Source: Chloroflexota bacterium (GTDB lineage Bacteria; Chloroflexota; Dehalococcoidia; Lucifugimonadales; Lucifugimonadaceae). Taken from it: a stretch of DNA of 64,000 nt. Under the pieces are notes generated by a model, which was given only the letters and a program-made list of their open reading frames with translations, made no database searches and was not told the origin of the DNA. Where the stretch lies: the NCBI GenBank assembly GCA_029262735.1, contig JAJCYY010000010.1, forward strand, positions 1-64,000, read 5' to 3'. Below are positions 44,640-53,507 of this stretch, one piece after another; the first letter of the stretch is position 1; each line of letters begins with the position of its first letter. The position numbers were made by a program, and so were the translations under genes.

Positions 44640-45611
44640 ATGGAAATGATAATGACCGCAGAGCCGAAAATCTGGACGGATCGCGACGAACACCGACCAG
44701 TGTCTGAGTTGAAGTCCGGGTTCGAGGTGCTGGACCCGGCGTTCGAACAACTTACTGGCGAGAGTCCTCAGCTGGATAAGCATTGGTCGGGAGCCGAGTG
44801 GTCCGAGGGTCCGGTTTTCGTGCCATATCTCAATTCACTTGTGTGGTCGGACATCCCGAACAACCGGATGTTGCGGTTCGACGCAGGATCTGGTGAGACG
44901 ACCGTTTTCCGGGAGCCTTCGAACTTCACAAATGGTCACACGCTGGATCTCGAAGGCAGGATAGTCAGCTGTGAGCACCAGACGAACCGGATTTCACGAA
45001 CCGAGAAGGACGGCTCGGTCACCGTTCTTGTGGACAGCTACGAAGGCAAGCGCCTGAACTCACCCAATGACCTGGTTGTGAAGTCGGACGGTACGATCTG
45101 GTTCTCAGACCCGCCGTACGGAATCATGAGCAACCGCGAGGGCAACCAGAGAGAGTCGGACATTGGTGCCAATTACCTGTTTCGGTTCGAGCCCGGGTCC
45201 GGTGAGTTGACCGTTGCCAGTGACCAGTTCGACAAGCCGAACGGTCTCGCTTTCTCGCCGGACGAAAGCATTCTGTATGTGGCCGATTCCGGCGAGCCGC
45301 GCAGGGTGTTCGCCTTAGACGTGGAAAAAGATGGAAAGTCGCTGTCAAATTTTCGGGAGTTTGCGGTGGTCCGGCCGGGCATAGCAGATGGCTTCAGGTG
45401 CGATGTGAACGGGAACGTCTGGACCAGCGCGCATGATGGCATTCATTGCATCACCCCGGAAGGTAAAACAATCGGCAAGATCCAGGTACCTGAACAACGG
45501 ACGGCGAACTGCTGTTGGGGCGGCCCGTACTGGGACCGGCTCTACATCGCAGGTGACACGTCGGTGTACTCGGTGCAACTGGCGGTTGAAGGAGCGCACC
45601 GCCCTCGCTGA
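44640..45611 (+). CDS. SMP-30/gluconolactonase-family lactonase (copy 2)
   Basis: The 323-residue protein parallels copy 1: GAEWSEGPVF with the Glu ligand, VWSDIPNNRMLRF, SPNDLVVKSDGTIWFSDPPYG, KPNGLAFSPDESILYVADSG and ADGFRCDVNGNVWTSAHDG. The extra N-terminal about 25 residues (KIWTDRDEHRPVSELKSGFEV) are specific to it. The ATG at 44640 or 44652 may start. The pair probably hydrolyses two related lactones or the same lactone with different affinity. Confidence 0.9.
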   Translation: MEMIMTAEPKIWTDRDEHRPVSELKSGFEVLDPAFEQLTGESPQLDKHWSGAEWSEGPVFVPYLNSLVWSDIPNNRMLRFDAGSGETTVFREPSNFTNGHTLDLEGRIVSCEHQTNRISRTEKDGSVTVLVDSYEGKRLNSPNDLVVKSDGTIWFSDPPYGIMSNREGNQRESDIGANYLFRFEPGSGELTVASDQFDKPNGLAFSPDESILYVADSGEPRRVFALDVEKDGKSLSNFREFAVVRPGIADGFRCDVNGNVWTSAHDGIHCITPEGKTIGKIQVPEQRTANCCWGGPYWDRLYIAGDTSVYSVQLAVEGAHRPR

Positions 45612-45679
45612 AGGGTTTATGACGCGGATGCGCCCGGCCTCTGCATTAGCCGGGCGCAGAACAGATTGCTTTGAACGAT

Positions 45680-46513
45680 CTACGCTCGTGCGGCAGAGAT
45701 GCTTAGCCAGCGGCGCGGTATAGTCTGGATCTGCCGCTCCTCGAACACCTGTCGCAAGCCTTTCTGCAAAGCCTGCCTTCCGACATCGAGCGGCACGCCC
45801 GGTAAAACACCTTCGATCCAGTCTCGGAATCCGCTGATATGGTACCAGCCTGACTCCGGAACGTCGATATCGGCAACTTCAGACTTGACGATCGTGAAGC
45901 CGGAATCTTCCAGCAGGATTTCGTATTCAGCGGCGGTGAGATGCTGGCGTGACTCTACCTTCTTCGACGCGTCCGGCATGACGCCGTGCTCTCGTTTTAG
46001 AATCCGGAGCGACCGCATGAGCCAGCGGCGAAAGAACTCTTCGCTGGCGGGCGGGTGCGACCCATCGAAGAACGATGTGTTGATAGCCAGTATCCCGTTG
46101 GGAGACAGCTTCTCTCTGATCTGACCGAGGAGTGTCTTCTTGTCCGGAACATAGTGGATGGAGTTGCAGTAGACGACTGCGTCCACATCGCCGTTTATGG
46201 CAGTCTTGAGGTTTTGCACAGGTGACTGGACGAACCTGACGACAGAGTCTTTCCGGCCTCCCAGCTCTGACACAGCGTCTCGAAGGGCCGAGGCAGAGTG
46301 GTCAACGGCGAAGATGACGGTCTCCTTGGCAGACTGAATCCGCTCAAGGATGAGTTTGGTCACACCACCGGTGCCACAACCCAGGTCTATGATTCGTCGT
46401 TGCCGACCAACCTCCGCCAGGTCGAGAAGTCTTGCGTTGACCTGCCTGTAGAAAGGCAGGTTAGAGAATGCACTAAATGAAAACTCTTCTGTATTGTTGC
46501 TGGTCTCTTCCAC
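45680..46513 (-). CDS. Class I SAM-dependent methyltransferase
   Basis: The 277-residue protein has the SAM-binding motif IIDLGCGTGGVTKLIL, AVDHSASALRDAV and DAVVYCNSIHYV, typical of class I methyltransferases. The C-terminal half (PRRWLSISAARA end) is a variable substrate cap. The acceptor is unknown. It is divergent from modA. Confidence 0.85.
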   Translation of the reverse strand: MEETSNNTEEFSFSAFSNLPFYRQVNARLLDLAEVGRQRRIIDLGCGTGGVTKLILERIQSAKETVIFAVDHSASALRDAVSELGGRKDSVVRFVQSPVQNLKTAINGDVDAVVYCNSIHYVPDKKTLLGQIREKLSPNGILAINTSFFDGSHPPASEEFFRRWLMRSLRILKREHGVMPDASKKVESRQHLTAAEYEILLEDSGFTIVKSEVADIDVPESGWYHISGFRDWIEGVLPGVPLDVGRQALQKGLRQVFEERQIQTIPRRWLSISAARA

Positions 46514-46638
46514 GTTAGGGCCTCGCTGACGTTCTGCGAAAGTACCCTGCTCCGCTAATGCCGAATAGTGTCGAACAGGCGGACAAGGCTTTGCATTGAA
46601 CTATCCGATTTTACCAGATAGCGACGGCTTCAAGATAC

Positions 46639-46704
46639 GTGGCTTCCTCCGCGGTAAGCCACTTCATGGAGATATTCATGCCGTACATCGATCGGCCACT
46701 TTGA
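46639..46704 (+). promoter_or_regulatory. modA leader: hairpin plus mini-ORF overlapping the start
   Basis: GTGGCTT (46639-46645) and AAGCCAC (46656-46662) pair perfectly over 7 bp. Next come GGAGAT (46668-46673) and an ATG at 46678 opening an 8-codon ORF MPYIDRPL, whose TGA (46702-46704) overlaps the probable modA TTG start at 46701. This suggests translational coupling or leader control. I cannot match it to a known molybdenum-cofactor riboswitch. Confidence 0.4.
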
Positions 46705-47465
46705 AAACTCGACTTTCATCGTTAAGCGCGCTCACAATTGCCGTGCTCGTACTGGCGTTCGGGTGCGCTGGCAGAGATAACGGCACGCCGCTGATCTTTG
46801 CTGCGGCGTCGTTGGCAGACGCGCTTGAAGAGGCTGCGGAGGTGTACGAGGCGGAAACGGGTAACCGGGTCGAGTTCAGTTTCGGCGGCTCCACGGCACT
46901 TGCGAACCAGATCTCCAGGTTGAACGCGCCTGCGGACGGCGTGATCCTGGCGGGGATCGATCCCGTTCGAGTTTTGGAAGAAGGTGCTGTGATCACGCCG
47001 GATGACGTGGCTGTGATTGCACGAAACTCGCTGGTGGTCGTCAGCCAGGACAACGGGCAGATTCGGTCGCTGGAGGATCTTGTAGGCACTGATTCGCGGA
47101 TCGCGATCGCGGACCCTGCTCTTGCGCCGGCGGGTCAGTACGCAAAGGAAGCGCTTGTCTCGGCAGGTGTCTGGGATGATCTTGAGGGGAGGGTCGTTCC
47201 AACGCTCAACGTTCGGGCTGCGTTGGCGGCTGCAGGCTCCGGCAGCGCGGGTTTTGCCATCGTCTACGCCACCGACGTGCTCGCTGATCCGGGACTGAAT
47301 GTGGTTCTGTCCGTCGACGAACAACTGCACGCGCCGGTGGTCTATCCAGCCGTTGCCATCGTTGACGCCGATGCAGCCGCTGCCGCCAACACCTTTTTCG
47401 GGTTTCTACTTGGAGCGCGCGGCAGGTCGATTCTCGAGCGGCACGGCTTCACTGCACCGAACTGA
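46701..47465 (+). CDS. modA: Molybdate ABC transporter substrate-binding lipoprotein
   Basis: From a TTG at 46701 the protein starts LKTRLSSLSALTIAVLVLAFGCAG, a signal peptide with lipobox LAFGC, followed by the ModA domain with TPLIFAAASLADALEEAA, FGGSTALANQI, DGVILAGIDPVRV and TLNVRAALAAAGSGSAGFAIVYATDV. The AASL and SGSAGFAIVY motifs bind oxyanions. An in-frame upstream start at 46596 would add 35 residues before the signal peptide, so the TTG is favoured. It has no Shine-Dalgarno of its own. It is the first gene of modABC. Confidence 0.92.
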   Translation: MKTRLSSLSALTIAVLVLAFGCAGRDNGTPLIFAAASLADALEEAAEVYEAETGNRVEFSFGGSTALANQISRLNAPADGVILAGIDPVRVLEEGAVITPDDVAVIARNSLVVVSQDNGQIRSLEDLVGTDSRIAIADPALAPAGQYAKEALVSAGVWDDLEGRVVPTLNVRAALAAAGSGSAGFAIVYATDVLADPGLNVVLSVDEQLHAPVVYPAVAIVDADAAAAANTFFGFLLGARGRSILERHGFTAPN

Positions 47466-47546
47466 TGTGACTGAACGCACTATGGGATCTGGCTTTGCGA
47501 TGTCGACAATTCGGCGAACCGGTGCTGGCGTTAGACTGGGCGATCT

Positions 47547-48233
47547 ATGAGTTCTGACCTCTCAATAGTGCTCTTGTCGCTTCAGATCGCCGGTCTGGCA
47601 ATGGCGATCGTGATCCCATCTGGTATCGCAACTGCATGGCTGCTCGCGCGAAAGCGATTTCGCGGTCGGTTCGTGCTCGAGGCCATCACAACTTTGCCGC
47701 TGGCTCTGCCTCCGGTGCTGGTCGGATTCGTACTGCTGTGGGCGACGGGCAGCAACAGTTGGCCGGGACGGGCGGTCAACTCGCTATTCGGCGTCGATAT
47801 CGTCTTTACATGGGTTGCCGCGGCGATCGCAGCCGCGGTCGTGGCGTTTCCATTGAGCGTCAGGGCATTTACATCTGCGATCGCGGGCGTCGATAGCAGG
47901 CTCGAGGTCGCGGCGCGCGGACTCGGTGCAGGGCCTTTGCGCGTCTTTTTCACGATTACCATGCCACTGGCATATCGAGGGATTCTTGCTGGTGTTCTTC
48001 TTGGCTTTGTCAGGGCGTTCTCGGAGTTCGGGGCGACCATCGTGATTGCAGGTAATATCCCCGGGCGAACGCAAACTGTGCCATCCGCGATCTTCACGAG
48101 AATCTCTACCGGGGACGACGACGCTGTGTGGCGGTTGGCGATCGTCTCGGTTGTGATCGCCGTGGCCGCGCTGGCCACACATAACTACTTGCTGCGACGG
48201 TCGGATCGCGAGCCAGAAAGGGTTTCGTCGTGA
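47547..48233 (+). CDS. modB: Molybdate ABC transporter permease
   Basis: The 228-residue protein has about five transmembrane helices and the permease EAA-loop region ARGLGAGPLRVFFTITMPLAYRGILAG preceding GFVRAFSEFGATIVIAGNIPGRTQT. The latter is nearly the ModB signature. ModB forms the channel for ModA-delivered molybdate or tungstate. Its stop overlaps the modC start. Confidence 0.95.
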   Translation: MSSDLSIVLLSLQIAGLAMAIVIPSGIATAWLLARKRFRGRFVLEAITTLPLALPPVLVGFVLLWATGSNSWPGRAVNSLFGVDIVFTWVAAAIAAAVVAFPLSVRAFTSAIAGVDSRLEVAARGLGAGPLRVFFTITMPLAYRGILAGVLLGFVRAFSEFGATIVIAGNIPGRTQTVPSAIFTRISTGDDDAVWRLAIVSVVIAVAALATHNYLLRRSDREPERVSS

Positions 48234-49348
48234 TGCCGGGTCAGGGCAAACGCCCAGAGAGCATCCTTGACTTCGAGATCGCAGTGGAGCGCTCCGGTTT
48301 TTCGCTGCAGGCATCTGGCGCGTTTGGCCCCGGCATCACCGCGGTATTCGGTCCGTCAGGCGCAGGTAAAACAACCCTGCTTGGGGCGATAGCTGGCAGC
48401 GTTTCGCCATCGAGCGGTCGAATCTCTCTTTTCGGTCGCACACTCTTTTCATCAGACCAGAAAACCAACCTGCCGCCAGAACGGCGAAGAGTTGGGTTTG
48501 TCTACCAGGATGCGGCTCTCTTCCCGCATATGACGGTTGAAAAAAACATCGCATACGGACACAGGCTCACGTCAAAGCAACGACGACGGCTGATCCCATC
48601 CGAACTTTGCGATCTTCTCGGCATCTCTAACTTGCTTCAGCGCAGGCCCGCGGACCTTTCCGGGGGCGAGAAGCAGCGGGTGGCACTGGCACGGACACTT
48701 GCAGCCTCGCCAGAGCTTCTCCTGCTGGACGAGCCGACGTCTTCGCTTGACGTGCGTCTGAGGGGAATCGTGATGGGTTACCTGAAGCTGGTTCACCGAG
48801 AGCTTGCCATGCCGATGGTCTACGTTTCGCATTCCATATCTGAAGTGCTTGCGATTGCGGACTCGGTCCTGATGCTCGACCACGGCAAAGTACAGGGCTT
48901 CGATAATCCTCGCCGCCTGCTGAACAGGATCTCAACAGCGGACGAAGATGCGGATGCAGGCACTGTAGACAATATCCTCGACGGCCAGGTTATCGAATCG
49001 CACTCGAATGGCGCGCCGGGGAAGGTGAGCGTCGGCGATGCTCGGCTGGTCGCGTCGACCGGTCAGAGGCAGTTCGGCGAGAAGGTCGTTCTGGCGATCG
49101 GATCTCGCGAGATCATCATTGCCACAGAGCAGCTTTCCGGGATCAGCGCCCGCAACATTCTGCAAGGAAACGTGGTCGCTGTCGATGGGACTGGACAGCA
49201 GCGAACGGTGACCGTTGACTGCGGGACGAATCTGATGGCCGAAGTCACGGTCGCAGCGGTGGATGAGCTGGGGTTGGAACCGGGGAAAGACGTCTATCTC
49301 GTGATCAAATCGAGCAGCATTGCTGTTATGGATGCTTTCCAGGGTTGA
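48230..49348 (+). CDS. modC: Molybdate ABC transporter ATP-binding protein
   Basis: The 372-residue protein has Walker A FGPSGAGKTTLLGAI, signature LSGGEKQRVALARTL and Walker B LLLLDEPTSSLD, then a C-terminal TOBE/Mop-type oxyanion-binding domain (ARNILQGNVVAVDG...VDELGLEPGKDVYLVIKSSSIAVM). It is a standard ModC; the GTG at 48230 or ATG at 48233 starts it, overlapping modB. The Mop domain may give feedback inhibition by molybdate. Confidence 0.95.
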   Translation: MMPGQGKRPESILDFEIAVERSGFSLQASGAFGPGITAVFGPSGAGKTTLLGAIAGSVSPSSGRISLFGRTLFSSDQKTNLPPERRRVGFVYQDAALFPHMTVEKNIAYGHRLTSKQRRRLIPSELCDLLGISNLLQRRPADLSGGEKQRVALARTLAASPELLLLDEPTSSLDVRLRGIVMGYLKLVHRELAMPMVYVSHSISEVLAIADSVLMLDHGKVQGFDNPRRLLNRISTADEDADAGTVDNILDGQVIESHSNGAPGKVSVGDARLVASTGQRQFGEKVVLAIGSREIIIATEQLSGISARNILQGNVVAVDGTGQQRTVTVDCGTNLMAEVTVAAVDELGLEPGKDVYLVIKSSSIAVMDAFQG

Positions 49349-49569
49349 GCTGGGTGTATTCACCCTTGAAGATCGGACAGTCGATGTCCGAATTACCGCT
49401 GCCAGAGCCTGTCGTAACTCACTCGTTACACGCAACCGGATAACGTAATCCGCGTCCTAGCCGACGGACTAGTTCGGGGTAGTCCGGCAGATGCTCACGA
49501 ACTGGCTCCCAGATAATTGACGTCGTTAGCGGTTGCCGAGCCGTTTCTAATCCTTGATTTACCGCGCCC

Positions 49570-51603
49570 ATGGAACCTGAAGCGAATCTGCTTAAAGACT
49601 TCGCCATAATAATGGCCGTTGCAGGCGCGGCCGTCGTTGTAATGAGGCAGCTCAAGCAGCCATCGATCCTGGGCTACATCCTGGCCGGTGTCCTGGTCGG
49701 TCCCTTCACCTTCGACAACCCGATCGTCTCCGATGTCGGCACCATCAGACGGCTCGCAGACATCGGCCTTGTCCTGCTCCTCTTTGGCCTTGGGCTGGAG
49801 TTCGGCTGGGAGCGGATCAGGCAGGTTGGCCCCAAGGTCCTGTTCATCGGTGCCCTCGAGATCACATTCCTGATTGCGCTTGGCTTCCAGATCGGAGTCG
49901 CACTCGGCTGGAGCGACACAGAAGCCATCTTCCTTGGCGCTGCGATCTCAATTAGTTCGTCTGCAGTGCTCGTCAAGATGCTCGGTGATTCAGGCGAGCT
50001 AATGTCGACCCGAGGCCGCCTGATCGTGGGCATCCTGGTGGTTGAGGACTTTGCGGCGGTAATCCTGTTGAGCATCCTGTCCGGTGTCGCGACGGGTGGA
50101 ACCGCCAATGCCGGCGAAGTGGGGCTGATCGCCGCGAAGCTGGCTCTATTCACCGGTGCGGCTCTTGTGGCCGGCACCCTGGTTGTCCCGCGAATGATCG
50201 ACTTCGTTGCGCGGACAAAATCCAGCGAAACGTTGCTCGTGGCTTCACTGGCCCTTGCCTTCGGCCTTGCCCTGGTCGCAGATATTCTCGGCATTTCCGC
50301 TGCGGCCGGCGCGTTCCTGATTGGCGCAGTCCTGGGAGACACGAAGCATGCCGAGGTGATCAGTGAGCGGATGCAGCCGGTCAGGCACATGTTCGGCGCA
50401 CTGTTTTTCGTTTCGATCGGCATGCTGGTCGATGTCCACCAGATTGGTGACTTCATCGGTCCGGCGCTGATCATTGCCGCGGTCTTCATTGCCGGAAAGG
50501 TGGTGGCGAACACTGTTGGCGTGTTCGTTTCGGGCACGAACGGAACAGATTCGCTGCGGGTCGGAATGGGCATGCCGCAGTCCGGTGAGTTCTCCCTGGC
50601 CATGGTTAAGGTTGGAGCTGACCACGGTGTGATCGGCGCGTTCCTCTACCCGGTAGTGGTCGTCGTGACGGCAATCACCTCCGTGCTGTATCCGGTTTTC
50701 TACAGGTCGTCGGAAGGAGTATCCACTTTCCTGAAGAGATGGTCTCCCGCTGTTGTAAAAGCCTATGTGGATAACCTTGGCGAATGGCTTGGCACTATGC
50801 AGAAGTCGTTCGAGTTCAATAGCCCTTCGTCGAAAGAGATCCAACGGTCCGGGCGCATCATGATTGTCAACTTAGCGCTTATGGCGCTGTTGATCGGCGT
50901 CGGGACGTTCATCCTGCGTTTCGCTGAAAACCTGGCCAACTTCACCGGAGTTGCGGAGAGCGTTATCGGACTGGTTCTCAGCGCTGCCGTGCTCACGCTC
51001 TGCATTCCGTCAGGTGTGATCGTGTGGCGGGAGTCACGGAAACTCGCAGACCTGCTGACCTCGTCGGCGTTCAGGCCGCGGACAGCAGATTCTCACAGGT
51101 GGCGGACAGAAGAGGTGAGGCTGCTGCTTCGAGACTCGATGCTCGCGCTCTCCGCAATTCTGCTCGGTGTCTGGGCGGTGCCTCTGCTCAGCCAGCTGCT
51201 CGCGCTGGGCGAATTCTCAGTGCCGATTCCAATCATTTTCCTTGCGGGAGTCGCATTTGTCCTGGGCAGGAGTGTTCTGAAGCTGCACTCGGCACTTGAA
51301 GGCACGCTTGAACGGACAATACTCGGCCCTGCGAGCGCTGTTGCCGGGGAAAAACCCATCGAATCCGTTGAATCTGTACGCCCGGAAAACGTGACGCCGG
51401 TGACGACGGCGAGCACGAATCTGGAGAGTCCTGGGAACAGCCACACACTGAGTGACCGGGAGAAACCGACGCCCCGCGTCTCTGCCGGACCTGAAATCCC
51501 CGCCGTTACTCCCCTGGCTGTTGACGCTGCAACAACCAAGCGTCTCCGGCCTCATCAGGAGAAAAAACCCTCGGTAGACTCGCCTGATTCTGAAGTCGCC
51601 TAG
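49570..51603 (+). CDS. CPA2-type cation:proton antiporter (KefB-like)
   Basis: The 677-residue protein has about 12 transmembrane helices with RQLKQPSILGYILAGVLVGP, ADIGLVLLLFGLGLEF, GAAISISSSAVLVKML and IVGILVVEDFAAVILL, which match the KefB/KefC-type Na+/H+ exchanger domain. Three further hydrophobic segments (about residues 430-565) follow, but no TrkA-N/RCK domain is seen; the last 110 residues are Pro/Ser/Thr-rich. K+ or Na+ specificity cannot be read. Confidence 0.88.
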   Translation: MEPEANLLKDFAIIMAVAGAAVVVMRQLKQPSILGYILAGVLVGPFTFDNPIVSDVGTIRRLADIGLVLLLFGLGLEFGWERIRQVGPKVLFIGALEITFLIALGFQIGVALGWSDTEAIFLGAAISISSSAVLVKMLGDSGELMSTRGRLIVGILVVEDFAAVILLSILSGVATGGTANAGEVGLIAAKLALFTGAALVAGTLVVPRMIDFVARTKSSETLLVASLALAFGLALVADILGISAAAGAFLIGAVLGDTKHAEVISERMQPVRHMFGALFFVSIGMLVDVHQIGDFIGPALIIAAVFIAGKVVANTVGVFVSGTNGTDSLRVGMGMPQSGEFSLAMVKVGADHGVIGAFLYPVVVVVTAITSVLYPVFYRSSEGVSTFLKRWSPAVVKAYVDNLGEWLGTMQKSFEFNSPSSKEIQRSGRIMIVNLALMALLIGVGTFILRFAENLANFTGVAESVIGLVLSAAVLTLCIPSGVIVWRESRKLADLLTSSAFRPRTADSHRWRTEEVRLLLRDSMLALSAILLGVWAVPLLSQLLALGEFSVPIPIIFLAGVAFVLGRSVLKLHSALEGTLERTILGPASAVAGEKPIESVESVRPENVTPVTTASTNLESPGNSHTLSDREKPTPRVSAGPEIPAVTPLAVDAATTKRLRPHQEKKPSVDSPDSEVA

Positions 51604-51742
51604 CCGGCGGCAAACTCCCCGGTGATTTCACTGTCGTCGCCGCAGTGATACCGTAGCGCCTCACGGCGTAGCGAGCCGCGCATACTGCGAAAATCTCGGG
51701 CCGCTGGTGCTCCGAACTGCGAACGATTCCCAGGAGAGAAAC

Positions 51743-52681
51743 ATGCCTCTGCATCCACAGGTTGTCGAGATGATGGCGAAGGTGGCGGCGCTGGGCCTTC
51801 CGGCAAGTAACGAGGTGACGGTCGAAGAGGCGCGTAGAAACTCTGAGCTGAGCCGGGATGTCGTTGAGGTTGAGAAAGAACCCGTTGGCAGCATCGAAGA
51901 CCGGACTGTTCTGGGTCCTGCCGGAGAGATACCGATCAGGATCTATCGGCCAGGCTCTCAGGGCGTTCATCCGCTGATCATGCTTTACCACGGCGGCGGT
52001 TGGGTAATCGGTGATCTTGAGTCGGAAGACGCCACCTGCCGCGGTCTGTGTAATCGAGTGAGCGCGGTGGTTGTTTCGGTCGACTACCGGTTGGCTCCGG
52101 AGACTGCGTATCCGGGGGCGGTTGACGACTGCTACGCGGCGACCGTCTGGGTAGTTGAACACGCGGATGAGTTGGGGATCGATGCGTCCCGCATCGCAAC
52201 ATCCGGTACATCTGCCGGAGGGAACCTCTCCGGTGCGGTGGCGATGATGGCGCGGGACCGCGGCGGACCTGCGATCGCCCACCAGGTGCTGTTCTGCCCT
52301 GTAATTGACGCCGATTTCGACCGGCCTTCCTACATCGCTAACGCCAATGACTACGGCCTGACCAGGGACGGCATGATCTGGTTCTGGGAGCTTTATACCG
52401 GCTCCGGGGACGATCGAAACGAGTCTTATGCATCGTTAATCCGGGCCACGGACCTATCGGGGCTGCCGGACGCGACGGTCATCGCTGCCGAATACGACCC
52501 GCTGGTTGACGAGGCTGTTGCGTACGGCGAAGCGTTGCAGGCGGCCGGGGTCCAGACCAAGTGCACCGTCTACGAAGGCATGACGCACGGCTTCAACGGG
52601 CGTTTGGGCGTTCTCGATTCAGCGAAGGTCGCGCTGGATGAAGCAGCTGCCGGAATCAAGGGGAGCTTCAGCAGGGTTTAG
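51743..52681 (+). CDS. Alpha/beta-hydrolase, hormone-sensitive-lipase-type esterase
   Basis: The protein of about 312 residues starts at ATG 51743 (AGGAGA 6 nt upstream). It has the oxyanion motif YHGGGWVIGDL, nucleophile SGTSAGGNLS, acid AEYDPLVDEA and histidine GMTHGFNG, complete for the HSL family IV esterases. These hydrolyse short-chain esters. It is near-convergent with the glycosylase gene downstream (overlap of 4 nt). Confidence 0.93.
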   Translation: MPLHPQVVEMMAKVAALGLPASNEVTVEEARRNSELSRDVVEVEKEPVGSIEDRTVLGPAGEIPIRIYRPGSQGVHPLIMLYHGGGWVIGDLESEDATCRGLCNRVSAVVVSVDYRLAPETAYPGAVDDCYAATVWVVEHADELGIDASRIATSGTSAGGNLSGAVAMMARDRGGPAIAHQVLFCPVIDADFDRPSYIANANDYGLTRDGMIWFWELYTGSGDDRNESYASLIRATDLSGLPDATVIAAEYDPLVDEAVAYGEALQAAGVQTKCTVYEGMTHGFNGRLGVLDSAKVALDEAAAGIKGSFSRV

Positions 52682-53418
52682 GGACGAGCAGTTCTCTCCT
52701 GGCCTGTCGGACAGATGTCCAGCAGGCAGCAGGCTTCACAGGCCGGAGCGCGGCTGGTACACGTTTGGGCTCCGTGTCCATCGATCACTGCATGGAACTC
52801 ATTGAACAGCGCAGTATCGGCGGGCAACAGATCCTCGAAGAGCTGCTTGTAGTCGGAATACTTTCCCCGCCCGTTGACCTTCCAGCCAAGCCGGTCGACG
52901 AGTCTCGTGGTGTAGCGGTCGATCACGAAGGTCGGCAGTTCGGCTGCGTACAGCACGATGTCGTCTGCTGTCTCTTCGCCAATACCCCAGACTTCCAGCA
53001 GCAGTTCCCTGAGTTTGCCTACCGAGCGATCGAACATGGCGTCGAGACTGCCGCCGAAATCTTCCTCTACCAAGGCGGCGAATATCTTCAACTTGCGGGC
53101 CTTCGTGTTGTAGTAGCCAGAAGGTCGTATGACCTCCGCCAGCGAAGATTCGTCAGTTGAGTGAACGGACGGAAAGCTCCAGAACCCACCATCACGCATG
53201 TTGACCAGCGATCGTTCGGCATTTCGCCACTGCGTGTTCTGAGTGAGGATGGCGCCGCAGATGATCTCGAAGCGACCGTCTCCGCCGCCGGTTGTCGGCC
53301 ACCAGTTGCGTGGGCCATACTCGGCGTAGAGCCGTTCGTACAGGTCGGTGAGATGCCTGGATTCTGGACGCATTGCTGGATCGACTCTCAAATGCTTCAG
53401 ACTTGACCTCTTATCCAT
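52678..53418 (-). CDS. Fe-S HhH-GPD DNA glycosylase, endonuclease-III-like
   Basis: The protein of about 246 residues has a helix-hairpin-helix VWGIGEETADD, catalytic Asp167 in FVIDRYTTR, and a C-terminal C-x6-C-x2-C-x5-C cluster (CTSRAPACEACCLLDIC). The lysine needed for lyase activity in endonuclease III is replaced (GVGRKTA there, GIGEETA here, E149), so it is probably a monofunctional glycosylase. FEIICGAILTQNTQWRN is the substrate-pocket motif. ATG 53418 has no clear Shine-Dalgarno; the longer frame begins at 53505. Confidence 0.85.
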   Translation of the reverse strand: MDKRSSLKHLRVDPAMRPESRHLTDLYERLYAEYGPRNWWPTTGGGDGRFEIICGAILTQNTQWRNAERSLVNMRDGGFWSFPSVHSTDESSLAEVIRPSGYYNTKARKLKIFAALVEEDFGGSLDAMFDRSVGKLRELLLEVWGIGEETADDIVLYAAELPTFVIDRYTTRLVDRLGWKVNGRGKYSDYKQLFEDLLPADTALFNEFHAVIDGHGAQTCTSRAPACEACCLLDICPTGQERTARP

Positions 53419-53507
53419 GGCAGAAGTATGCCGAGATCGCTGGCCCTGCGTACGATTTGTGAGAGAATTGACGCAGCAGTTGAAGCTAAGAATCCTCACA
53501 GGCACTC

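Noticed and set aside
46596-46700. Longer modA N-terminus from ATG 46596
   Set aside because: It would place 35 residues, partly encoded by the leader hairpin, in front of a normal lipoprotein signal peptide.
49349-49569. Possible gene or riboswitch between modC and the antiporter
   Set aside because: Only a short GGGTG-TATT-CACCC stem and no coding pattern or known RNA motif was found.
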